Shown: positions 1 through 9,617, counted from the first letter of the stretch. The stretch: DNA of 64,000 bases from Oceanobacter kriegii DSM 6294 (GCF_000422845.1 NZ_AUGV01000009.1:1-64000), one strand, 5' to 3'. Translations and numbers: made by a program. The notes: generated by a model from the letters alone, not told the origin.

Positions 1-678
1 GGTTCTGCTCTGATGGCTCTGAACGGCCAGGACGACAACGAAATGGGTACTACCGCTGTTAAGAAGCTGGTTGAAGCCCTGGATTCCTACATCCCAGAAC
101 CAGAGCGTGCGATCGACGGTGCATTCATTATGCCTATCGAAGACGTATTCTCCATTCAGGGTCGTGGTACCGTTGTTACCGGTCGTGTTGAGCGCGGTAT
201 CGTACGTACTGGTGAAGAAGTTGAAATCATCGGTATCAAGGAAACTACCAAAACCACTTGTACTGGTGTTGAAATGTTCCGTAAGATCCTGGACGAAGGC
301 CGTGCAGGTGAGAACGTAGGTGTACTGCTGCGTGGTACCAAGCGTGACGAAGTTGAGCGTGGTCAGGTACTGGCCAAGCCAGGTTCCATCACTCCGCACA
401 CCAAGTTCGAATCCGAAGTATACGTACTGGGCAAAGATGAAGGTGGTCGTCACACTCCATTCTTCAAAGGTTACCGTCCACAGTTCTACTTCCGTACCAC
501 TGACGTAACTGGTGCTGTTGAGCTGCCAGAAGGCGTTGAGATGGTAATGCCAGGTGATAACGTGCAGCTGGGTGTAACCCTGATTGCTCCTATCGCCATG
601 GACGAAGGTCTGCGCTTCGCGATCCGTGAAGGTGGCCGTACTGTTGGTGCTGGCGTTGTAGCCAAAATCGTTGAGTAA
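1..678 (+). CDS. tuf: Elongation factor Tu, 3' part (5' end outside window)
   Basis: EF-Tu delivers aminoacyl-tRNA to the ribosomal A site as a GTP complex. The frame is open from base 1 (Gly-Ser-Ala-Leu), which corresponds to about residue 170 of the E. coli protein, so most of the GTPase domain lies outside the window. What remains is the end of domain 1 and the whole of beta-barrel domains 2 and 3, with family blocks such as [36 protein letters not shown] and [18 protein letters not shown], ending in [10 protein letters not shown]. It sits directly upstream of the S10 operon, as tufA follows the str operon in many Gammaproteobacteria. A second tuf copy elsewhere is likely but cannot be seen here. 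Confidence 0.98.
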   Translation, partial: GSALMALNGQDDNEMGTTAVKKLVEALDSYIPEPERAIDGAFIMPIEDVFSIQGRGTVVTGRVERGIVRTGEEVEIIGIKETTKTTCTGVEMFRKILDEGRAGENVGVLLRGTKRDEVERGQVLAKPGSITPHTKFESEVYVLGKDEGGRHTPFFKGYRPQFYFRTTDVTGAVELPEGVEMVMPGDNVQLGVTLIAPIAMDEGLRFAIREGGRTVGAGVVAKIVE

Positions 679-720
679 TCAATGATGCCCGGGCCAGTCA
701 CTCTTTGATTGGTCCTCATC

Positions 721-755
721 AAAACCCCGATCATTCGCATCGGGGTTTTGTTTTC
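721..755 (+). terminator. Intrinsic terminator after tuf
   Basis: An 11-bp perfect stem (AAAACCCCGAT / ATCGGGGTTTT) with a 7-nt loop is followed by a T-rich stretch. It lies 43 bases after the tuf stop codon and before the S10 promoter, so it should separate the two transcription units. Confidence 0.85.
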
Positions 756-809
756 TCCCCTCGAGATTCCTGCCTTACCTCGCCTTTGTGGCATTTTTAT
801 TTTTCTAGG

Positions 810-838
810 TTGACACTTTTTGTACAGCCGCATACAAT
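810..838 (+). promoter_or_regulatory. Sigma70 promoter of the S10 operon
   Basis: TTGACA, a 17-bp spacer and TACAAT form a near-consensus sigma70 promoter. It lies about 60 bases upstream of the rpsJ start and just after the tuf terminator. The leader between it and rpsJ is short (about 50 nt), much shorter than the 170-nt L4-responsive leader of E. coli, so the classical S10 leader attenuator does not seem to be present in that form. Confidence 0.85.
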
Positions 839-896
839 TCGCGTCCCCTTGAATTGGGGGAGAACGAGCTCTGGCACATAAATTTGGAGTTTGGTA

Positions 897-1205
897 ATGA
901 ACCAACGAATCCGTATCCGTTTGAAAGCGTTCGACCATCGCCTGATCGATACCTCGACTCAGGAAATTGTCGATACTGCTAAACGTACGGGCGCTCAGGT
1001 ACGTGGTCCTATCCCACTGCCTACTCGTAAAGAGCGTTTTACCGTTCTGGTTTCTCCGCACGTCAACAAAGACGCGCGCGACCAGTACGAAATCCGTACA
1101 CACAAGCGCATGCTCGACATTGTTGAGCCAACTGAAAAAACTGTTGATGCGCTGATGAAGCTGGATCTGGCTGCCGGTGTGGAAGTTCAGATCAGTCTGG
1201 GTTAA
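897..1205 (+). CDS. rpsJ: 30S ribosomal protein S10 / NusJ
   Basis: S10 is a head protein of the 30S subunit and also acts as NusE in antitermination complexes with NusB and NusG. The 102-residue product begins [15 protein letters not shown], nearly identical to the E. coli N-terminus. This decides the ATG at 897 over an upstream in-frame TTG at 891. A GGAG Shine-Dalgarno sequence lies 8 bases before the ATG. It is the first gene of the S10 operon, directly after a strong promoter. Length matches the family (103 in E. coli). Confidence 0.98.
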   Translation: MNQRIRIRLKAFDHRLIDTSTQEIVDTAKRTGAQVRGPIPLPTRKERFTVLVSPHVNKDARDQYEIRTHKRMLDIVEPTEKTVDALMKLDLAAGVEVQISLG

Positions 1206-1220
1206 TCGAACCGTTTAACC

Positions 1221-1264
1221 TTACACAGTGCTCTGTGTAACGCCCGTATTTAGAAGATTGGGCG
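1221..1264 (+). other. Double hairpin in the rpsJ-rplC spacer
   Basis: The 100-base gap between rpsJ and rplC holds a perfect 8-bp stem-loop (TTACACAG-TGCT-CTGTGTAA, 1221-1240) and directly after it a CGCCC/GGGCG stem (1241-1264). No T-run follows, so it is not an intrinsic terminator. It is the longest gap among the first genes of the operon. It may be an RNA processing or translational control element; no function is proven by sequence. Confidence 0.5.
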
Positions 1265-1305
1265 GCCATAGTGGGTTTTAGCCCCGTACACGAGAGGTAT
1301 ATAAA

Positions 1306-1932
1306 ATGGCAATTGGTATTGTCGGTAAAAAAGCGGGCATGACTCGCGTATTTACCGAAGAAGGTCAATCTGTTGCTGTTACTGTCCTGGAAGTTACACC
1401 TAACCGTGTTAGCCAGGTAAAGACCGTTGAAACTGACGGTTACAGTGCAATTCAGGTTGCTTATGGCGCTAAGAAAGCGTCTCGCGTTTCCAAGCCGGAA
1501 GCCGGTCACTTCGCCAAGGCGAATGTTGAAGCAGGCAGTGGCTTGATCGAGTTCCGTACTGAAGAAGCTTTTGAAGCTGGCCAAGAACTGTCTATTGAAC
1601 AGTTTGAAGCTGGTCAGAAAGTTGATGTTACCGGTACCACCAAAGGTAAGGGCTTCCAGGGTGGCGTTAAGCGCTGGAACTTCCGTACTCAGGATGCTAC
1701 TCACGGTAACTCCCTGTCTCATCGCGCACCAGGTTCTATTGGTCAGTGTCAAACTCCAGGCCGTGTCTGGAAAGGCAAGAAAATGGCCGGTCACATGGGT
1801 TCTGAACAGCAGACTACCCAAAGCCTGGAAATTGTACGCGTTGATGCGGAAAACAAACTGTTGCTGATCAAAGGCGCGGTTCCTGGTGCTCCAGGTTCTA
1901 ACGTTGTTGTCAAGCCAGCAGTCAAGGGGTAA
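1306..1932 (+). CDS. rplC: 50S ribosomal protein L3
   Basis: L3 is an early-assembly 50S protein that binds 23S rRNA near the peptidyl transferase centre. The 208-residue product begins [16 protein letters not shown] and carries the family loop [14 protein letters not shown] followed by Gln-rich [19 protein letters not shown], the region in which E. coli L3 is methylated on Gln150 by PrmB. A GAGAGG ribosome binding site precedes the ATG. It is followed after 3 bases by rplD. Length matches E. coli (209). Confidence 0.98.
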   Translation: MAIGIVGKKAGMTRVFTEEGQSVAVTVLEVTPNRVSQVKTVETDGYSAIQVAYGAKKASRVSKPEAGHFAKANVEAGSGLIEFRTEEAFEAGQELSIEQFEAGQKVDVTGTTKGKGFQGGVKRWNFRTQDATHGNSLSHRAPGSIGQCQTPGRVWKGKKMAGHMGSEQQTTQSLEIVRVDAENKLLLIKGAVPGAPGSNVVVKPAVKG

Positions 1933-1935
1933 GCG

Positions 1936-2538
1936 ATGGAACTGAAAACTAACGCAGGTGCTGCGGTAGCGGTTTCCGACGCTACTTTTGGCCGTGAATT
2001 CAATGAGTCTCTGGTTCACCAGGTTGTTACCGCCTATATGGCCGGTGGCCGTCAGGGTACCAAAGCTCAAAAGACCCGTTCCGAAGTTGCTGGCGGTGGC
2101 ATCAAGCCATGGCGTCAGAAAGGTACTGGCCGTGCTCGTTCTGGTACATCCAGCAGCCCAATCTGGCGCTCTGGTGGTGTAACTTTCGCAGCCAAGCCAC
2201 GTAACTTCGAACAGAAAGTTAACAAGAAGATGTACCGCGCTGCGATGCAGTCCATCTTGTCTGAACTGGTTCGTCAGGAACGCCTGGTTGTTGCTGATTC
2301 CTTCGCTGTGGAAAGCCACAAGACCAAGGAATTCGTTGCCAAGCTGAACGAACTGGAACTGGACAACGTTCTGATCATCTCTGAAGAGATCGACGAGAAG
2401 CTGTACCTGGCTGCTCGCAACGTTCCTCACGTTGGTGTTGCTGAAGCGACTTCTATCGATCCTGTAAGCCTGATCGCGTTTGAGAAGGTTTTGGTGACTG
2501 TGCCGGCCCTGAAGCAGCTTGAGGAGGCTTACGCATGA
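1936..2538 (+). CDS. rplD: 50S ribosomal protein L4
   Basis: L4 binds 23S rRNA domain I, lines the exit tunnel, and in E. coli represses the S10 operon at transcription and translation. The 200-residue product has the tunnel-loop segment [18 protein letters not shown] and the conserved [11 protein letters not shown] that follows. It starts with ATG 3 bases after rplC and overlaps rplW by 4 bases (ATGA), showing translational coupling. Whether it still autoregulates here is open because the long E. coli-type leader is not seen upstream of rpsJ. Confidence 0.98.
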   Translation: MELKTNAGAAVAVSDATFGREFNESLVHQVVTAYMAGGRQGTKAQKTRSEVAGGGIKPWRQKGTGRARSGTSSSPIWRSGGVTFAAKPRNFEQKVNKKMYRAAMQSILSELVRQERLVVADSFAVESHKTKEFVAKLNELELDNVLIISEEIDEKLYLAARNVPHVGVAEATSIDPVSLIAFEKVLVTVPALKQLEEAYA

Positions 2539-2831
2539 TCCGTGAACGTCTTTACAAGGTGCTGTTGGCACCTCAGATCTCTGAAAAAGCTACCTGGGTA
2601 GCAGAGAAGCACGGCCAATACGTATTCCGTGTTGCTGCTGACGCTACCAAGCCAGAGATCAAAGCCGCCGTTGAAGCTCTGTTCGAAGTGAAAGTTCGCT
2701 CCGTACAGACTGTAAACATCAAAGGCAAAACCAAACGCACTGCCCGCGGCATGGGCAAGCGCAACGATGTTCGCAAAGCATACGTTCGCTTGGTCGACGG
2801 TCAGGACATCGACTTTGCAGACGCGGAATAA
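2535..2831 (+). CDS. rplW: 50S ribosomal protein L23
   Basis: L23 sits at the tunnel exit and is the docking site for trigger factor and SRP. The 98-residue product begins [20 protein letters not shown] and contains the [17 protein letters not shown] stretch typical of the family. It overlaps the end of rplD by 4 bases and is followed 11 bases later by rplB, so it is inside one polycistron. Length agrees with E. coli (100). Confidence 0.97.
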   Translation: MIRERLYKVLLAPQISEKATWVAEKHGQYVFRVAADATKPEIKAAVEALFEVKVRSVQTVNIKGKTKRTARGMGKRNDVRKAYVRLVDGQDIDFADAE

Positions 2832-2842
2832 GGAGCTGAGTT

Positions 2843-3670
2843 ATGGCATTGGTTAAAACTAAACCGACTTCAGCTGGCCGTCGTCACCTGGTTAAAGTCG
2901 TAAACAACGAACTGCACAAAGGCAAGCCTCACGCAGCTCTGTTGGAAAAGAACAGCAAGTCTGGTGGTCGTAACAACAACGGTCGTATCACCACTCGCCA
3001 CATTGGCGGTGGTCACAAGCATCACTACCGTATCGTTGACTTCAAGCGTAACAAGGATGGCATCCCAGCCGTTGTTGAGCGCCTGGAATACGATCCAAAT
3101 CGCTCTGCGAACATCGCTCTGCTGAAATACGCTGACGGTGAACGTCGTTACATTCTGGCTCCTAAAGGCCTGCATGCTGGTGACGAAGTTGTTTCCGGTG
3201 ATCACGCGCCTATCAAAGTAGGTTCCGCGATGTCACTGCGTAACGTTCCAGTGGGTTCTGTAGTCCACAACGTTGAGCTGAAGCCAGGCAAGGGCGGCCA
3301 GATCGCTCGTTCCGCTGGTACTTCTGCTCAGCTGGTTGCTCGTGAAGGTGCTTACGCGACTCTGCGTCTGCGTTCCGGTGAAATGCGTAAGGTCCTGGTT
3401 GACTGTCGCGCTACCCTGGGCGAAGTAGGCAACTCTGAGCACGGTCTGCGTGAACTGGGTAAAGCTGGTGCTTCTCGCTGGCGCGGTGTTCGTCCTACCG
3501 TTCGCGGTGTGGTAATGAACCCGGTTGACCACCCACACGGTGGTGGTGAAGGTCGTACCTCTGGTGGTCGTCACCCTGTTACTCCATGGGGCGTTCCAAC
3601 CAAGGGTTACAAGACTCGTAAGAATAAGCGTACCGATAAGCTGATCGTACGTCGTCGTTCTGCGAAATAA
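2843..3670 (+). CDS. rplB: 50S ribosomal protein L2
   Basis: L2 is a large-subunit core protein near the peptidyl transferase centre and bridges the two subunits. The 275-residue product shows the conserved C-terminal block [19 protein letters not shown] then [22 protein letters not shown], with the histidine equivalent to E. coli His229. An AAGGAG site lies 6-11 bases before the ATG. Length is that of the family (273 in E. coli). Confidence 0.98.
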   Translation: MALVKTKPTSAGRRHLVKVVNNELHKGKPHAALLEKNSKSGGRNNNGRITTRHIGGGHKHHYRIVDFKRNKDGIPAVVERLEYDPNRSANIALLKYADGERRYILAPKGLHAGDEVVSGDHAPIKVGSAMSLRNVPVGSVVHNVELKPGKGGQIARSAGTSAQLVAREGAYATLRLRSGEMRKVLVDCRATLGEVGNSEHGLRELGKAGASRWRGVRPTVRGVVMNPVDHPHGGGEGRTSGGRHPVTPWGVPTKGYKTRKNKRTDKLIVRRRSAK

Positions 3671-3688
3671 CTAAGAGAGGATTGAACT

Positions 3689-3964
3689 GTGCCACGTTCA
3701 TTGAAAAAAGGTCCGTTTATCGACCATCACTTGATGAAGAAGGTAGAGACCGCTCTTGAGAAGAACGACAAGCGTCCGATCAAGACCTGGTCTCGCCGCT
3801 CCACTATCTTCCCGGATTTCGTGGGGCTGACCATCGCTGTTCATAACGGCAAACAACACGTGCCTGTTTTCGTAACCGAAGACATGGTTGGACATAAACT
3901 CGGCGAATTCGCGCTGACCCGTACCTACAAGGGTCACGTAGCGGATAAGAAAGCCAAGCGATAA
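3689..3964 (+). CDS. rpsS: 30S ribosomal protein S19
   Basis: S19 is a 30S head protein that pairs with S13 and contacts the A-site finger. The 91-residue product begins [19 protein letters not shown], the family signature. The start is GTG, preceded by AGAGAGG. Length equals the E. coli protein (92). It lies 18 bases after rplB and 14 before rplV. Confidence 0.97.
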   Translation: MPRSLKKGPFIDHHLMKKVETALEKNDKRPIKTWSRRSTIFPDFVGLTIAVHNGKQHVPVFVTEDMVGHKLGEFALTRTYKGHVADKKAKR

Positions 3965-3978
3965 GTAAGGGGTGAATC

Positions 3979-4314
3979 ATGTCTGAAGTAGCCGCTGTAT
4001 TGCGTGGTGCACGCTTGTCCGCTCAGAAAGCTCGCCTGGTTGCTGACCAGATCCGCGGCAAGAAAGTGGATGACGCTCTGGAAATTCTGTCCTTCAGCAC
4101 CAAAAAAGGCGCTGACCTGGTCAAGAAAGTTCTGGAATCTGCCATCGCCAACGCTGAACACAATGATGGCGCCGACGTAGACGAGCTGATTGTCAGCACC
4201 GTATACGCCGACGAAGGTCTGACGATGAAGCGCATTCGCCCTCGTGCGAAAGGTCGCGCCGATCGTATCTTCAAGCGCACTTGTCACATCACTGTGAAAG
4301 TTTCAGAAAAATAG
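3979..4314 (+). CDS. rplV: 50S ribosomal protein L22
   Basis: L22 lines the exit tunnel; its beta-hairpin is the site of macrolide resistance and arrest-peptide sensing. The 111-residue product carries [19 protein letters not shown] near the N-terminus and the hairpin block [18 protein letters not shown] followed by [11 protein letters not shown] ribosome binding site AAGGGGTG precedes the ATG. rpsC begins 11 bases later. Confidence 0.97.
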   Translation: MSEVAAVLRGARLSAQKARLVADQIRGKKVDDALEILSFSTKKGADLVKKVLESAIANAEHNDGADVDELIVSTVYADEGLTMKRIRPRAKGRADRIFKRTCHITVKVSEK

Positions 4315-4325
4315 GAGTTGGTCAG

Positions 4326-5018
4326 ATGGGTCAGAAAGTTCATCCAACCGGTATCCGCCTGGGTATTACCAAGGACCACAATTCTGTGTGGTATGCCGGT
4401 AAGGACAAGTATGCAGACAACCTGCTGACTGATATTGCTGTTCGTTCCCTGATCGAAAAGCGCCTGGAAAAGGCTTCAGTAAGCAAAGTTGTTATTGAGC
4501 GTCCTGCTCAAAACGCCAAAGTTACCATCCACACTGCCCGTCCAGGCATCGTGATTGGTAAGAAAGGCGAAGACGTTGAGGTTCTGCGTAAGGACCTGAG
4601 CGAAGTGATGGGTATTCCAGTACACATCAACATCGAAGAAGTTCGCAAGCCGGATCTGGATGCCAAGCTGGTAGCCCAGAGCGTTGCCTCTCAGCTGGAA
4701 CGTCGTGTTATGTTCCGTCGCGCTATGAAGCGTGCGGTACAGAACGCTATGCGTGGCGGTGCTGAAGGTATCAAGATCCAGGTGAGTGGTCGTCTGGGTG
4801 GTGCTGAAATTGCGCGTGCCGAATGGTACCGCGAAGGTCGTGTGCCTCTGCACACTCTGCGTGCCGATATCGATTACGCAACCTACGAAGCACACACTAC
4901 TTACGGTGTTATTGGCGTGAAGGTTTGGATCTTCAAAGGCGAAATCCTGGGTGGTATCCAGGAAGTTCGTGAGCGCGCCAAGAACCAGGGTAAGAAAAAG
5001 TCTGGCGGCCGTTCATAA
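4326..5018 (+). CDS. rpsC: 30S ribosomal protein S3
   Basis: S3 is a 30S head protein at the mRNA entry channel with helicase activity together with S4 and S5. The 230-residue product starts [14 protein letters not shown]; this family N-terminus and a TAGGAG site decide the ATG at 4326 rather than the in-frame upstream start at 4281, which would overlap rplV. The KH domain GxxG loop is visible as [11 protein letters not shown]. The C-terminus is Lys-rich (GKKKSGGRS). E. coli S3 has 233 residues. Confidence 0.97.
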   Translation: MGQKVHPTGIRLGITKDHNSVWYAGKDKYADNLLTDIAVRSLIEKRLEKASVSKVVIERPAQNAKVTIHTARPGIVIGKKGEDVEVLRKDLSEVMGIPVHINIEEVRKPDLDAKLVAQSVASQLERRVMFRRAMKRAVQNAMRGGAEGIKIQVSGRLGGAEIARAEWYREGRVPLHTLRADIDYATYEAHTTYGVIGVKVWIFKGEILGGIQEVRERAKNQGKKKSGGRS

Positions 5019-5030
5019 GGGGATTGAGTT

Positions 5031-5444
5031 ATGTTGTTACCAAAACGTACCAAATTCCGCAAAGTCCAGACTGGTCGTAACCGTGGCCTGGCCATTCGTG
5101 GCTCCAAGGTTTCTTTCGGCGAATACGCTCTGAAAGCAACCGGCCGCGGCCGTCTGACTTCGCGTCAAATTGAAGCAGCTCGTCGTGCTATGACTCGTAA
5201 GATCAAGCGTGGCGGTAAAATCTGGATCCGTGTCTTCCCTGACAAGCCGATCACCGAAAAGCCTCTTGAGGTTCGTATGGGTAAAGGTAAGGGTAACGTT
5301 GAATACTGGGTATGCCAGATTCAGCCAGGCAAGGTTCTGTATGAAATGGAAGGCGTTTCTGAAGAGCTGGCTCGCGAAGCATTCGCACTGGCTGCTGCAA
5401 AACTGCCTTTCGATACCACGTTTGTTAAGCGGACGGTGCTGTGA
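5031..5444 (+). CDS. rplP: 50S ribosomal protein L16
   Basis: L16 binds near the A-site tRNA elbow and completes 50S maturation. The 137-residue product begins [11 protein letters not shown] and contains the conserved segments [17 protein letters not shown] and [17 protein letters not shown]. The arginine in the latter block is the position hydroxylated by YcfD in E. coli. It overlaps rpmC by one base (TGATG), so reinitiation is likely. Confidence 0.97.
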   Translation: MLLPKRTKFRKVQTGRNRGLAIRGSKVSFGEYALKATGRGRLTSRQIEAARRAMTRKIKRGGKIWIRVFPDKPITEKPLEVRMGKGKGNVEYWVCQIQPGKVLYEMEGVSEELAREAFALAAAKLPFDTTFVKRTVL

Positions 5445-5635
5445 TGAAAGCAAGTGAACTGAAAGAAAAGTCAGTGGCTGAGCTGAAATCTCAGCTGAAT
5501 GAACTGTTGAGCGAACAATTCAAGTTGCGTATGCAGAAGGCCACTGGCCAGCTGGGTCAGACTCACCTGATCGGTCAGACTCGTCGCGACATCGCTCGAG
5601 TTAAGACTCTGTTGGCACAGAAGGCAGGTGAATAA
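5444..5635 (+). CDS. rpmC: 50S ribosomal protein L29
   Basis: L29 is a small two-helix protein at the tunnel exit next to L23. The 63-residue product [17 protein letters not shown] has the length of the E. coli protein. The ATG at 5444 overlapping the rplP stop is preferred over a GTG one codon upstream. The family motif [16 protein letters not shown] is present. It is followed two bases later by rpsQ. Confidence 0.96.
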   Translation: MKASELKEKSVAELKSQLNELLSEQFKLRMQKATGQLGQTHLIGQTRRDIARVKTLLAQKAGE

Positions 5636-5637
5636 TC

Positions 5638-5904
5638 ATGACTGAGAACACACAGACCGTTCGTACCCTGAGTGGTAAGGTCGTGAGCAACAAGATGGAC
5701 AAGTCCATCACTGTGCGTGTTGAACGCTTTGTAAAGCACCCGATCTACAAGAAGTTCGTTAAGAAGTCCACCAAGGTGATGGCTCACGACGAAGCAAACG
5801 AATGTCAGATCGGTGACACTGTTACAGTTAAAGAGTCGCGTCCTTTGTCCAAGAACAAGACATGGGCGCTGGTTTCAATCGACGAGCGCGCCGCCAAGGT
5901 CTAA
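5638..5904 (+). CDS. rpsQ: 30S ribosomal protein S17
   Basis: S17 is a primary 16S rRNA binding protein with an OB fold. The 88-residue product includes [22 protein letters not shown] and the C-terminal [15 protein letters not shown], both characteristic. The start ATG lies two bases after rpmC. The next gene, rplN, begins 31 bases later and has its own AGGAG site. Confidence 0.97.
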   Translation: MTENTQTVRTLSGKVVSNKMDKSITVRVERFVKHPIYKKFVKKSTKVMAHDEANECQIGDTVTVKESRPLSKNKTWALVSIDERAAKV

Positions 5905-5935
5905 GACCGGGCGCAGTTAGTTAGGAGCGAATAGC

Positions 5936-6304
5936 ATGATCCAGACACAATCCATGCTGGACGTTGCCGACAACAGCGGCGCGAAGCGTGTTCAGTGCAT
6001 TAAGGTACTGGGCGGCTCTCATCGTCGTTATGCCGGCATCGGTGATTTGATCAAGGTATCCGTGAAGGAAGCAATTCCACGCGGTAAAGTGAAGAAAGGC
6101 CAGGTAATGAACGCCGTGGTTGTACGTACCCGTAAAGGTATTCGTCGCCCGGATGGTTCTATTATCCGCTTTGACGTCAACTCTGCAGTTCTGCTGAACG
6201 CATCTCTGGCGCCAATCGGTACTCGTATCTTTGGCCCTGTGACTCGTGAACTGCGTTCTGAGAAGTTCATGAAGATCATTTCCCTGGCACCAGAAGTGCT
6301 TTAA
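5936..6304 (+). CDS. rplN: 50S ribosomal protein L14
   Basis: L14 contacts 16S rRNA in an inter-subunit bridge and binds the silencing factor RsfS. The 122-residue product begins [18 protein letters not shown] and contains [19 protein letters not shown]; both blocks are diagnostic, and the length equals E. coli (123). In E. coli this gene opens the spc operon; here only 31 bases separate it from rpsQ and no promoter stands out, so one transcript is likely. Confidence 0.97.
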   Translation: MIQTQSMLDVADNSGAKRVQCIKVLGGSHRRYAGIGDLIKVSVKEAIPRGKVKKGQVMNAVVVRTRKGIRRPDGSIIRFDVNSAVLLNASLAPIGTRIFGPVTRELRSEKFMKIISLAPEVL

Positions 6305-6320
6305 GGGGAGGGGACAGAAT

Positions 6321-6635
6321 ATGTTGAAAATTCGTAGTAAAGACGAAGTGGTAGTTATCGCTGGTAAAGACAAGGGCAAGCGCGGCTCAGTACAAAAAGT
6401 ACTGGCTGACGGTCGTCTGATCGTAACCGGTGTTAACATGGTGAAAAAACACCAGAAGCCAAACCCGTACCTGCAGCAGCCAGGTGGTATCATTGAGAAG
6501 GAAGCCGGTATTCAGGCTTCCAACGTAGCCATCTGGAACCCTAAGACTGAAAAAGCTGACCGTGTTGGCTTCAAGGTTGAAGGCGACAAAAAGGTACGTA
6601 TCTTCAAATCCACTGGCGACGTCATCGACGCCTGA
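6321..6635 (+). CDS. rplX: 50S ribosomal protein L24
   Basis: L24 is an assembly initiator that binds the 5' domain of 23S rRNA through a KOW motif. The 104-residue product has the KOW core [20 protein letters not shown] at residues 7-26 and the later [21 protein letters not shown] run of AGGGGAGGGG precedes the ATG as a strong ribosome binding site. Length equals E. coli. Confidence 0.97.
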   Translation: MLKIRSKDEVVVIAGKDKGKRGSVQKVLADGRLIVTGVNMVKKHQKPNPYLQQPGGIIEKEAGIQASNVAIWNPKTEKADRVGFKVEGDKKVRIFKSTGDVIDA

Positions 6636-6653
6636 TAGGAGCTGGATACTGCT

Positions 6654-7190
6654 ATGTCACGTTTAGAAAACCTGTACAAAGAAGAAGTAGTAGCCAAGCT
6701 GAAAGAAGAGTTTGGTTACAAAAACATTATGGAAGTGCCTAAAATCACCAAAATCACCCTGAACATGGGTGTTGGTGAAGCTCTGGGCGATAAGAAACTG
6801 CTGGACAATGCCGTTGCCGATATGGAAGCGATCTCTGGCCAGAAAGTTGTTATCACCAAGGCACGTAAATCAGTAGCGGGCTTCAAGGTTCGTGAAGGTT
6901 GGCCTATCGGCTGTAAAGTGACTCTGCGTCGCGATCGTATGTGGGAATTTATGGACCGTCTGGTCGATATCGCACTGCCTCGTGTACGTGACTTCCGTGG
7001 TATCAACGGTAAGTCTTTCGACGGTCGCGGTAACTACAGCATGGGTGTGAAGGAACAGATCATCTTCCCGGAAATTGACTACGACAAAGTAGACAAGGTT
7101 CGCGGTATGGATGTGACCATCACTACGACAGCCAAAACGAACGAAGAAGGCCGTGCTTTGCTGAAAGCGCTGCAGTTCCCGTTCCGTTAA
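6654..7190 (+). CDS. rplE: 50S ribosomal protein L5
   Basis: L5 is part of the 5S RNP and contacts the P-site tRNA. The 178-residue product has [16 protein letters not shown] and the block [20 protein letters not shown]. In E. coli the S8 repressor site lies at the start of this gene; no structural test of that was possible here. Length matches E. coli (179). Confidence 0.97.
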   Translation: MSRLENLYKEEVVAKLKEEFGYKNIMEVPKITKITLNMGVGEALGDKKLLDNAVADMEAISGQKVVITKARKSVAGFKVREGWPIGCKVTLRRDRMWEFMDRLVDIALPRVRDFRGINGKSFDGRGNYSMGVKEQIIFPEIDYDKVDKVRGMDVTITTTAKTNEEGRALLKALQFPFR

Positions 7191-7202
7191 TAGGAGTTAG
7201 TC

Positions 7203-7508
7203 ATGGCTAAAATTAGCATGAAGCAGCGTGAAGCCAAGCGTGAGAAACTGGTAGACAAGTTTGCTGCCAAGCGCGCTGAGCTGAAGGCAATCATCAAGAA
7301 TCCAGAATCTTCTGATGAAGAACGTTGGAATGCACAGATGGCACTGCAAAAGCTGCCTCGCGATTCTTCCGCGAGCCGCCTGCAGCGTCGCTGTCAAATG
7401 ACTGGCCGTCCACATGGCGTTTACCGTAAGTTCAAGCTGTCACGTATTAAGTTGCGTGAAGAAGGCATGAAAGGTAACGTACCCGGCCTGAAAAAAGCTA
7501 GTTGGTAA
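7203..7508 (+). CDS. rpsN: 30S ribosomal protein S14, zinc-independent long form
   Basis: S14 helps assemble the 30S head. The 101-residue product [20 protein letters not shown] is the long form and has no CxxC pairs, so it does not bind zinc. It ends in [18 protein letters not shown], the typical C-terminus. A TAGGAG site precedes the ATG. A 79-base gap with a hairpin separates it from rpsH. Confidence 0.97.
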   Translation: MAKISMKQREAKREKLVDKFAAKRAELKAIIKNPESSDEERWNAQMALQKLPRDSSASRLQRRCQMTGRPHGVYRKFKLSRIKLREEGMKGNVPGLKKASW

Positions 7509-7527
7509 GCACTCCCGCTTCGCATTA

Positions 7528-7550
7528 CCGGGGTTAATCGCCCCGGTTTT
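7528..7550 (+). terminator. Hairpin with short T-run between rpsN and rpsH
   Basis: A 6-bp GC stem (CCGGGG / CCCCGG, loop TTAATCG) is followed by TTTT and then G. It resembles a weak intrinsic terminator or attenuator inside the spc operon. Because essential genes follow without an obvious new promoter, partial readthrough or a role in mRNA processing is more likely than full termination. Confidence 0.45.
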
Positions 7551-7587
7551 GTCGTCGTGGCCGCTGTACAACAGAGGTAATTATTAA

Positions 7588-7980
7588 ATGAGTATGCAAG
7601 ATACGTTGGCGGATATGTTCACCCGCATTCGTAATGCCCAGCAAGCTGGACATACGACTGTGAACATGCCGTCTTCCAAAATCAAAGCATCTGTTGCCAA
7701 AGTATTGGAAGCAGAAGGCTACATCAGTGGTTTTTCAGTAGACGAAGCGGCCAAGCCGACTCTGTCTATCGAACTGAAATACTACGAAGGCAAGCCTGTT
7801 ATTGAACGCATCCAGCGTGTTTCACGTCCTGGTCTGCGTCAGTACAAGGGTGCTGCAGAACTGCCTAAAGTTGAAGCAGGTCTGGGCGTAGCCATCGTAT
7901 CCACCTCCAAAGGCGTCATGACTGATCGCGCTGCCCGTGCTGCGGGTGTCGGCGGTGAAGTTATCGCCACTGTATTCTAA
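7588..7980 (+). CDS. rpsH: 30S ribosomal protein S8
   Basis: S8 binds the central domain of 16S rRNA and in E. coli is the translational repressor of the spc operon. The 130-residue product begins [18 protein letters not shown] and ends with the conserved [22 protein letters not shown]. An AGAGG site precedes the start. Length equals E. coli. Confidence 0.98.
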   Translation: MSMQDTLADMFTRIRNAQQAGHTTVNMPSSKIKASVAKVLEAEGYISGFSVDEAAKPTLSIELKYYEGKPVIERIQRVSRPGLRQYKGAAELPKVEAGLGVAIVSTSKGVMTDRAARAAGVGGEVIATVF

Positions 7981-7991
7981 GGGGGGATACC

Positions 7992-8528
7992 ATGTCTCGC
8001 GTCGCTAAGGCTCCTGTACAAATCCCTGCTGGCGTTGAAGTCAAGCTGGGTGAAGGAACAATCTCCGTTAAAGGCAAACAAGGCACTCTGGAACTGGCTG
8101 TCCACTCTTACGTGGCCATCAACCAGGAAGAAAGCGCCCTGACGTTTGCTGCTACCAAGGAAAACGATAAGAAAGCTACCGCTATGGCTGGTACTTTCCG
8201 TGCCCTGGTTAACAACATGGTTACTGGTGTAAGCGTTGGTTTCGAAAAGAAACTGATTCTGCAAGGTGTTGGTTATCGTGCCAAAGCCGCTGGTAACACT
8301 CTGAATTTGAACCTGGGCTTCTCCCACCCAATCGATTACGTTCTGCCAGAAGGCGTTTCTGTTGAAACTCCTAGCCAGACCGAAATCGTGATCAAAGGTG
8401 CGGACAAGCAAGCGGTTGGTCAGGTTGCTGCAGAAATCCGCGGTTACCGTCCGCCTGAGCCATACAAAGGCAAGGGTGTTCGCTACGCTGACGAAACTGT
8501 TCGTCGTAAAGAAGCCAAGAAAAAGTAA
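7992..8528 (+). CDS. rplF: 50S ribosomal protein L6
   Basis: L6 lies at the base of the L7/L12 stalk near the sarcin-ricin loop. The 178-residue product has the two-domain family pattern, with [15 protein letters not shown] in the middle and [16 protein letters not shown] near the C-terminus. Length equals E. coli (177). It starts 11 bases after rpsH. Confidence 0.97.
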   Translation: MSRVAKAPVQIPAGVEVKLGEGTISVKGKQGTLELAVHSYVAINQEESALTFAATKENDKKATAMAGTFRALVNNMVTGVSVGFEKKLILQGVGYRAKAAGNTLNLNLGFSHPIDYVLPEGVSVETPSQTEIVIKGADKQAVGQVAAEIRGYRPPEPYKGKGVRYADETVRRKEAKKK

Positions 8529-8538
8529 GGTCTAGGCC

Positions 8539-8889
8539 ATGAATGAGAAGAAAAAAGCTCGTCTGCGCCGTGCCCAGAAAACCCGGATTAACATCCGTGA
8601 AAAAAGCGCGGTCCGTCTGTGTGTACACCGTACACCACGACACATTTATGCTCAGATCATCTCTGCCAATGGCGCTAGCGTCCTGGCAACGGCTTCTACC
8701 GTAGAAGCGGATCTGCGTAACGATACAACCGGTAACGTAAGTGCAGCTACCAAAGTAGGCCAGCTGATTGCTGAGCGTGCTAAAGCTGCTGGCATTACCA
8801 AGGTCGCTTTCGATCGCTCCGGTTTTAAATACCATGGTCGTGTTAAAGCTCTGGCTGACGCGGCTCGTGAAAACGGCCTCGAATTCTAA
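8539..8889 (+). CDS. rplR: 50S ribosomal protein L18
   Basis: L18 binds 5S rRNA together with L5 and L25. The 116-residue product has the basic N-terminus [16 protein letters not shown] and the C-terminal block [20 protein letters not shown]. Length matches E. coli (117). rpsE begins 11 bases later. Confidence 0.97.
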   Translation: MNEKKKARLRRAQKTRINIREKSAVRLCVHRTPRHIYAQIISANGASVLATASTVEADLRNDTTGNVSAATKVGQLIAERAKAAGITKVAFDRSGFKYHGRVKALADAARENGLEF

Positions 8890-8900
8890 GGGTATTGATC

Positions 8901-9425
8901 ATGGCAAATAACGAACGTAATAACGATCGCAACAACGATCGTAACGAAAGCGAATTCCAGGAAAAGCTGGTTCAGGTTAACCGTGTAGCCAAAGTAGTTA
9001 AGGGTGGTCGTATCTTCGCGTTCACCGCTCTGACTGTTGTTGGTGACGGCAATGGCCGTGTTGGCTTCGGTCGCGGTAAATCCCGTGAAGTTCCAACTGC
9101 TATTCAAAAAGCAATGGAACAGGCCAAGCGCAACATGATTAACGTTCAACTGGACGGCAACACTTTGCAGTACCCTGTAAAGGCTCGCCACTCCGGTTCC
9201 CGCATCTACATGCAGCCAGCATCTGAAGGTACCGGTATTATTGCCGGTGGCGCAATGCGTGCCGTACTGGAGATGGTTGGTATCAAGAACGTTCTGGCCA
9301 AGTGCTACGGTTCTACCAACCCGAACAACGTGGTTCGTGCAACTTTCAACGGTCTGGCGCAGATGCAGTCTCCTGAACAGGTAGCTGCCAAGCGCGGTAA
9401 GTCCGTAGAAGACATTCTGGGGTAA
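8901..9425 (+). CDS. rpsE: 30S ribosomal protein S5 with Asn/Arg-rich N-terminus
   Basis: S5 supports translational accuracy and the mRNA entry helicase. The 174-residue product carries the double-stranded RNA-binding motif [20 protein letters not shown] and later [18 protein letters not shown]. The ATG at 8901 is chosen over an in-frame TTG at 8895 because AAGGG sits at the right distance. The first 16 residues are a short repeat of the type [13 protein letters not shown], longer and more Asn-rich than in E. coli (167 residues), encoded by repeated AACGATCG units. Confidence 0.96.
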   Translation: MANNERNNDRNNDRNESEFQEKLVQVNRVAKVVKGGRIFAFTALTVVGDGNGRVGFGRGKSREVPTAIQKAMEQAKRNMINVQLDGNTLQYPVKARHSGSRIYMQPASEGTGIIAGGAMRAVLEMVGIKNVLAKCYGSTNPNNVVRATFNGLAQMQSPEQVAAKRGKSVEDILG

Positions 9426-9430
9426 TTGAA

Positions 9431-9616
9431 ATGGCTGATAAAACTATCAAAGTTACCCAGACTCGCAGCACTATTGGCAAACTGCCAAAGCACCGCGAAA
9501 CCATGAAAGGTCTGGGCCTGCGTCGCATTGGTCACACTGTTGAACTGGAAGATACTCCTTCCGTTCGCGGCATGATCAACCAAGTTCAATACATGGTTAA
9601 GGTAGAAGGGGAGTAA
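9431..9616 (+). CDS. rpmD: 50S ribosomal protein L30
   Basis: L30 is a small 50S protein. The 61-residue product has the family core [20 protein letters not shown] and [20 protein letters not shown]. It lies five bases after rpsE and one base before rplO, so expression is tightly linked. Confidence 0.96.
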   Translation: MADKTIKVTQTRSTIGKLPKHRETMKGLGLRRIGHTVELEDTPSVRGMINQVQYMVKVEGE

Positions 9617-9617
9617 C

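Noticed and set aside
1192-2571. 459-codon open frame on the minus strand opposite rplC/rplD
   Set aside because: It is the antisense of highly conserved ribosomal genes with biased codon use; its product has no recognisable features.
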